Assembly: GCF_007896435.1 (NCBI RefSeq)
Contig: NZ_VCBL01000001.1
Coordinates: 835,345-899,344 of the forward strand
Length of the DNA stretch: 64,000 nt
Source of the DNA: Rummeliibacillus suwonensis
GTDB lineage: Bacteria; Bacillota; Bacilli; Bacillales_A; Planococcaceae
Direction: 5' to 3'
A model generated the notes under the pieces. That model saw only the letters and a list, made by a program, of their open reading frames with translations. It was not told the origin of the DNA and ran no database searches. Position numbers and translations under genes: made by a program. Positions 63,139 through 64,000 of the stretch are shown piece by piece; within the stretch, counting starts at the first letter, position 1, and each line of letters starts with the position of its first letter.

Positions 63139-63750
63139 ATGTCCATACGATTAAACAGAGATATGATTCTATTGAATCCGCAAGGGAATTGTGAGGAGTT
63201 GTTAAAGAAATTGCAAGTTCCTTTTTCAGTCATTCACCAAAACATAGCACTAGATTGTCCATTACCACCGACTCCCTTTGAATATGCAAATACTTCAGTT
63301 GTCGTTCGATTATTGAGGATGAACGCATCGCATTCCTCTATATGTTATATGACTGTTGAGCGTGTCATCAGTTTAAATGGTGTTATTATGCGTTTACCCG
63401 ATGCTAGAAAGGAAGCAATATCATTTTTAAGGCAATTGTCCAATCAAAAACATGTAGTCACTACTGCTGTGGGCATACGCTATGATGATAAACTATCATC
63501 CTTTGTTGTACAGTCTGATGTGATCATGCATCGCCTTTCAACAAAAATAATTACACAATATATCGAAACAGGGGAACCTTTTGAACAAGATATTGGTTAT
63601 AATATAATGGGAGTCGGACAAAATTTAGTGAAGAGGATAGATGGAAGTAAGTATAATGTCGCTGGTCTACCATTAGATGTACTGAAGATCTTTCTAGCAG
63701 AAAAGCATATTATTTCTGTGGAAAAGGAGGAATCCATCCATGGCAACTAA
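63139..63750 (+). CDS. Maf-like protein with degenerate catalytic motifs
   Basis: 203 residues, ATG 63139 behind AAAAAGGAGTG. The second half aligns well with Maf nucleotide pyrophosphatases: [69 protein letters not shown]. The catalytic parts are lost: the start [17 protein letters not shown] replaces the usual (S)xSPRRxELL, and [14 protein letters not shown] stands where active Maf has GADTVV...LDGEI. It probably cannot hydrolyse nucleotides in the known way. It occupies the exact maf position before radC and overlaps radC by 11 bases. Septum-related function of Maf in Bacillus is reported, so a structural role is possible. Confidence 0.78.
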   Translation: MSIRLNRDMILLNPQGNCEELLKKLQVPFSVIHQNIALDCPLPPTPFEYANTSVVVRLLRMNASHSSICYMTVERVISLNGVIMRLPDARKEAISFLRQLSNQKHVVTTAVGIRYDDKLSSFVVQSDVIMHRLSTKIITQYIETGEPFEQDIGYNIMGVGQNLVKRIDGSKYNVAGLPLDVLKIFLAEKHIISVEKEESIHGN

Positions 63751-64000
63751 TGTTGAAACGCCATTGATGATCCGCGATGTTCATCTGGATGATCGACCAA
63801 GAGAAAGACTCAAGCGGCAAGGCGCAGATAGTTTATCAAATCAAGAGTTACTAGCGATTCTCCTACGCACAGGGACAAAGCAAGAATCTGTTCTCTATGT
63901 GGCGAATCGTGTCTTAACCCATTTTGAACAGCTTCACGAATTAAAGAATGCGACAATTGAAGAAATCATGTGCATTAAAGGGATTGGTGAAGCAAAAGCC
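63740..64000 (+). CDS. radC: RadC/JAB-domain DNA repair-like protein, N-terminal part (cut by window end)
   Basis: The first 87 residues are visible, from ATG 63740 behind AAGGAGG. The N-terminal region [19 protein letters not shown] and [20 protein letters not shown] followed by the helix-hairpin-helix IKGIGEAKA is typical of RadC (UPF0758). The metalloprotease-like JAB domain would follow outside the window. Its role in repair is doubtful in the literature. In B. subtilis radC follows maf and precedes mreBCD. Confidence 0.92.
   Translation, partial: MATNVETPLMIRDVHLDDRPRERLKRQGADSLSNQELLAILLRTGTKQESVLYVANRVLTHFEQLHELKNATIEEIMCIKGIGEAKA

Overview
This is a chromosomal window from a low-GC Gram-positive bacterium of the order Bacillales. 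The gene order ysoA-like/tig/clpX/lon/engB, hemAXCDBL, spoVID-like/valS/folC, prepilin peptidase, spoIIB-like/maf-like/radC is the Bacillus subtilis backbone order. A Gram-positive type IV pilus locus sits after folC, which I associate with Planococcaceae/Caryophanaceae (Lysinibacillus, Rummeliibacillus, Kurthia). Sporulation-linked genes are missing or reduced: there is no lonB between clpX and lon, the SpoVID-like gene lacks its LysM part, and ysxE is absent. This hints at a lineage that sporulates differently or not at all, but genus is an inference.

Layout. 1-0.7 kb: a cut EAL-domain c-di-GMP phosphodiesterase. 1.5-15.3 kb: a type VII secretion (T7SS, Yuk/Ess) locus. It opens with two near-identical lipoproteins, a protein with an N-terminal lipase-like fold and a long helical C-terminus, and a small helical protein. 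It continues with esxA, esaB, essB, essC, esaA and essA. The first four genes resemble the reverse-orientation lipase toxin/immunity/partner system (TslA/TilA/TlaA) of Staphylococcus aureus. 15.5-17.8 kb: an intact IS66-family element with an 8-bp target duplication. 18.7-21.2 kb: an amino-acid permease and an EVE-like/HNH putative modification-dependent nuclease. 21.3-28.7 kb: TPR protein, trigger factor, ClpX, Lon and EngB (protein quality control and ribosome assembly). 29.3-35.8 kb: haem precursor operon hemAXCDBL with a near-perfect PerR box at its promoter. 36.2-40.3 kb: SpoVID-like gene and a T-box-controlled valS. 40.5-42.6 kb: a 21-bp minisatellite and two ATP-grasp ligases. 42.9-45.9 kb: folC and a GGDEF protein. 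46.2-62.3 kb: type IV pilus region, with two parallel minor-pilin cassettes on the minus strand, then vanW-like/pilB/pilT/pilC/pilA/pilM/pilN/pilO and the prepilin peptidase on the plus strand. 62.4-64 kb: SpoIIB-like, a degenerate Maf-like protein and the start of radC.

The most notable non-coding feature is a family of roughly 200-bp intergenic repeats (at least nine full, deleted or degenerate copies). Copies can be aligned into the same series of stems, and the arms change in a compensatory way between copies, so the element appears to be selected as RNA structure. Several copies start directly behind intrinsic terminators. One copy separates esxA from the rest of the T7SS operon and another lies between the valS T-box and valS. 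No tRNA, rRNA or CRISPR array was seen.
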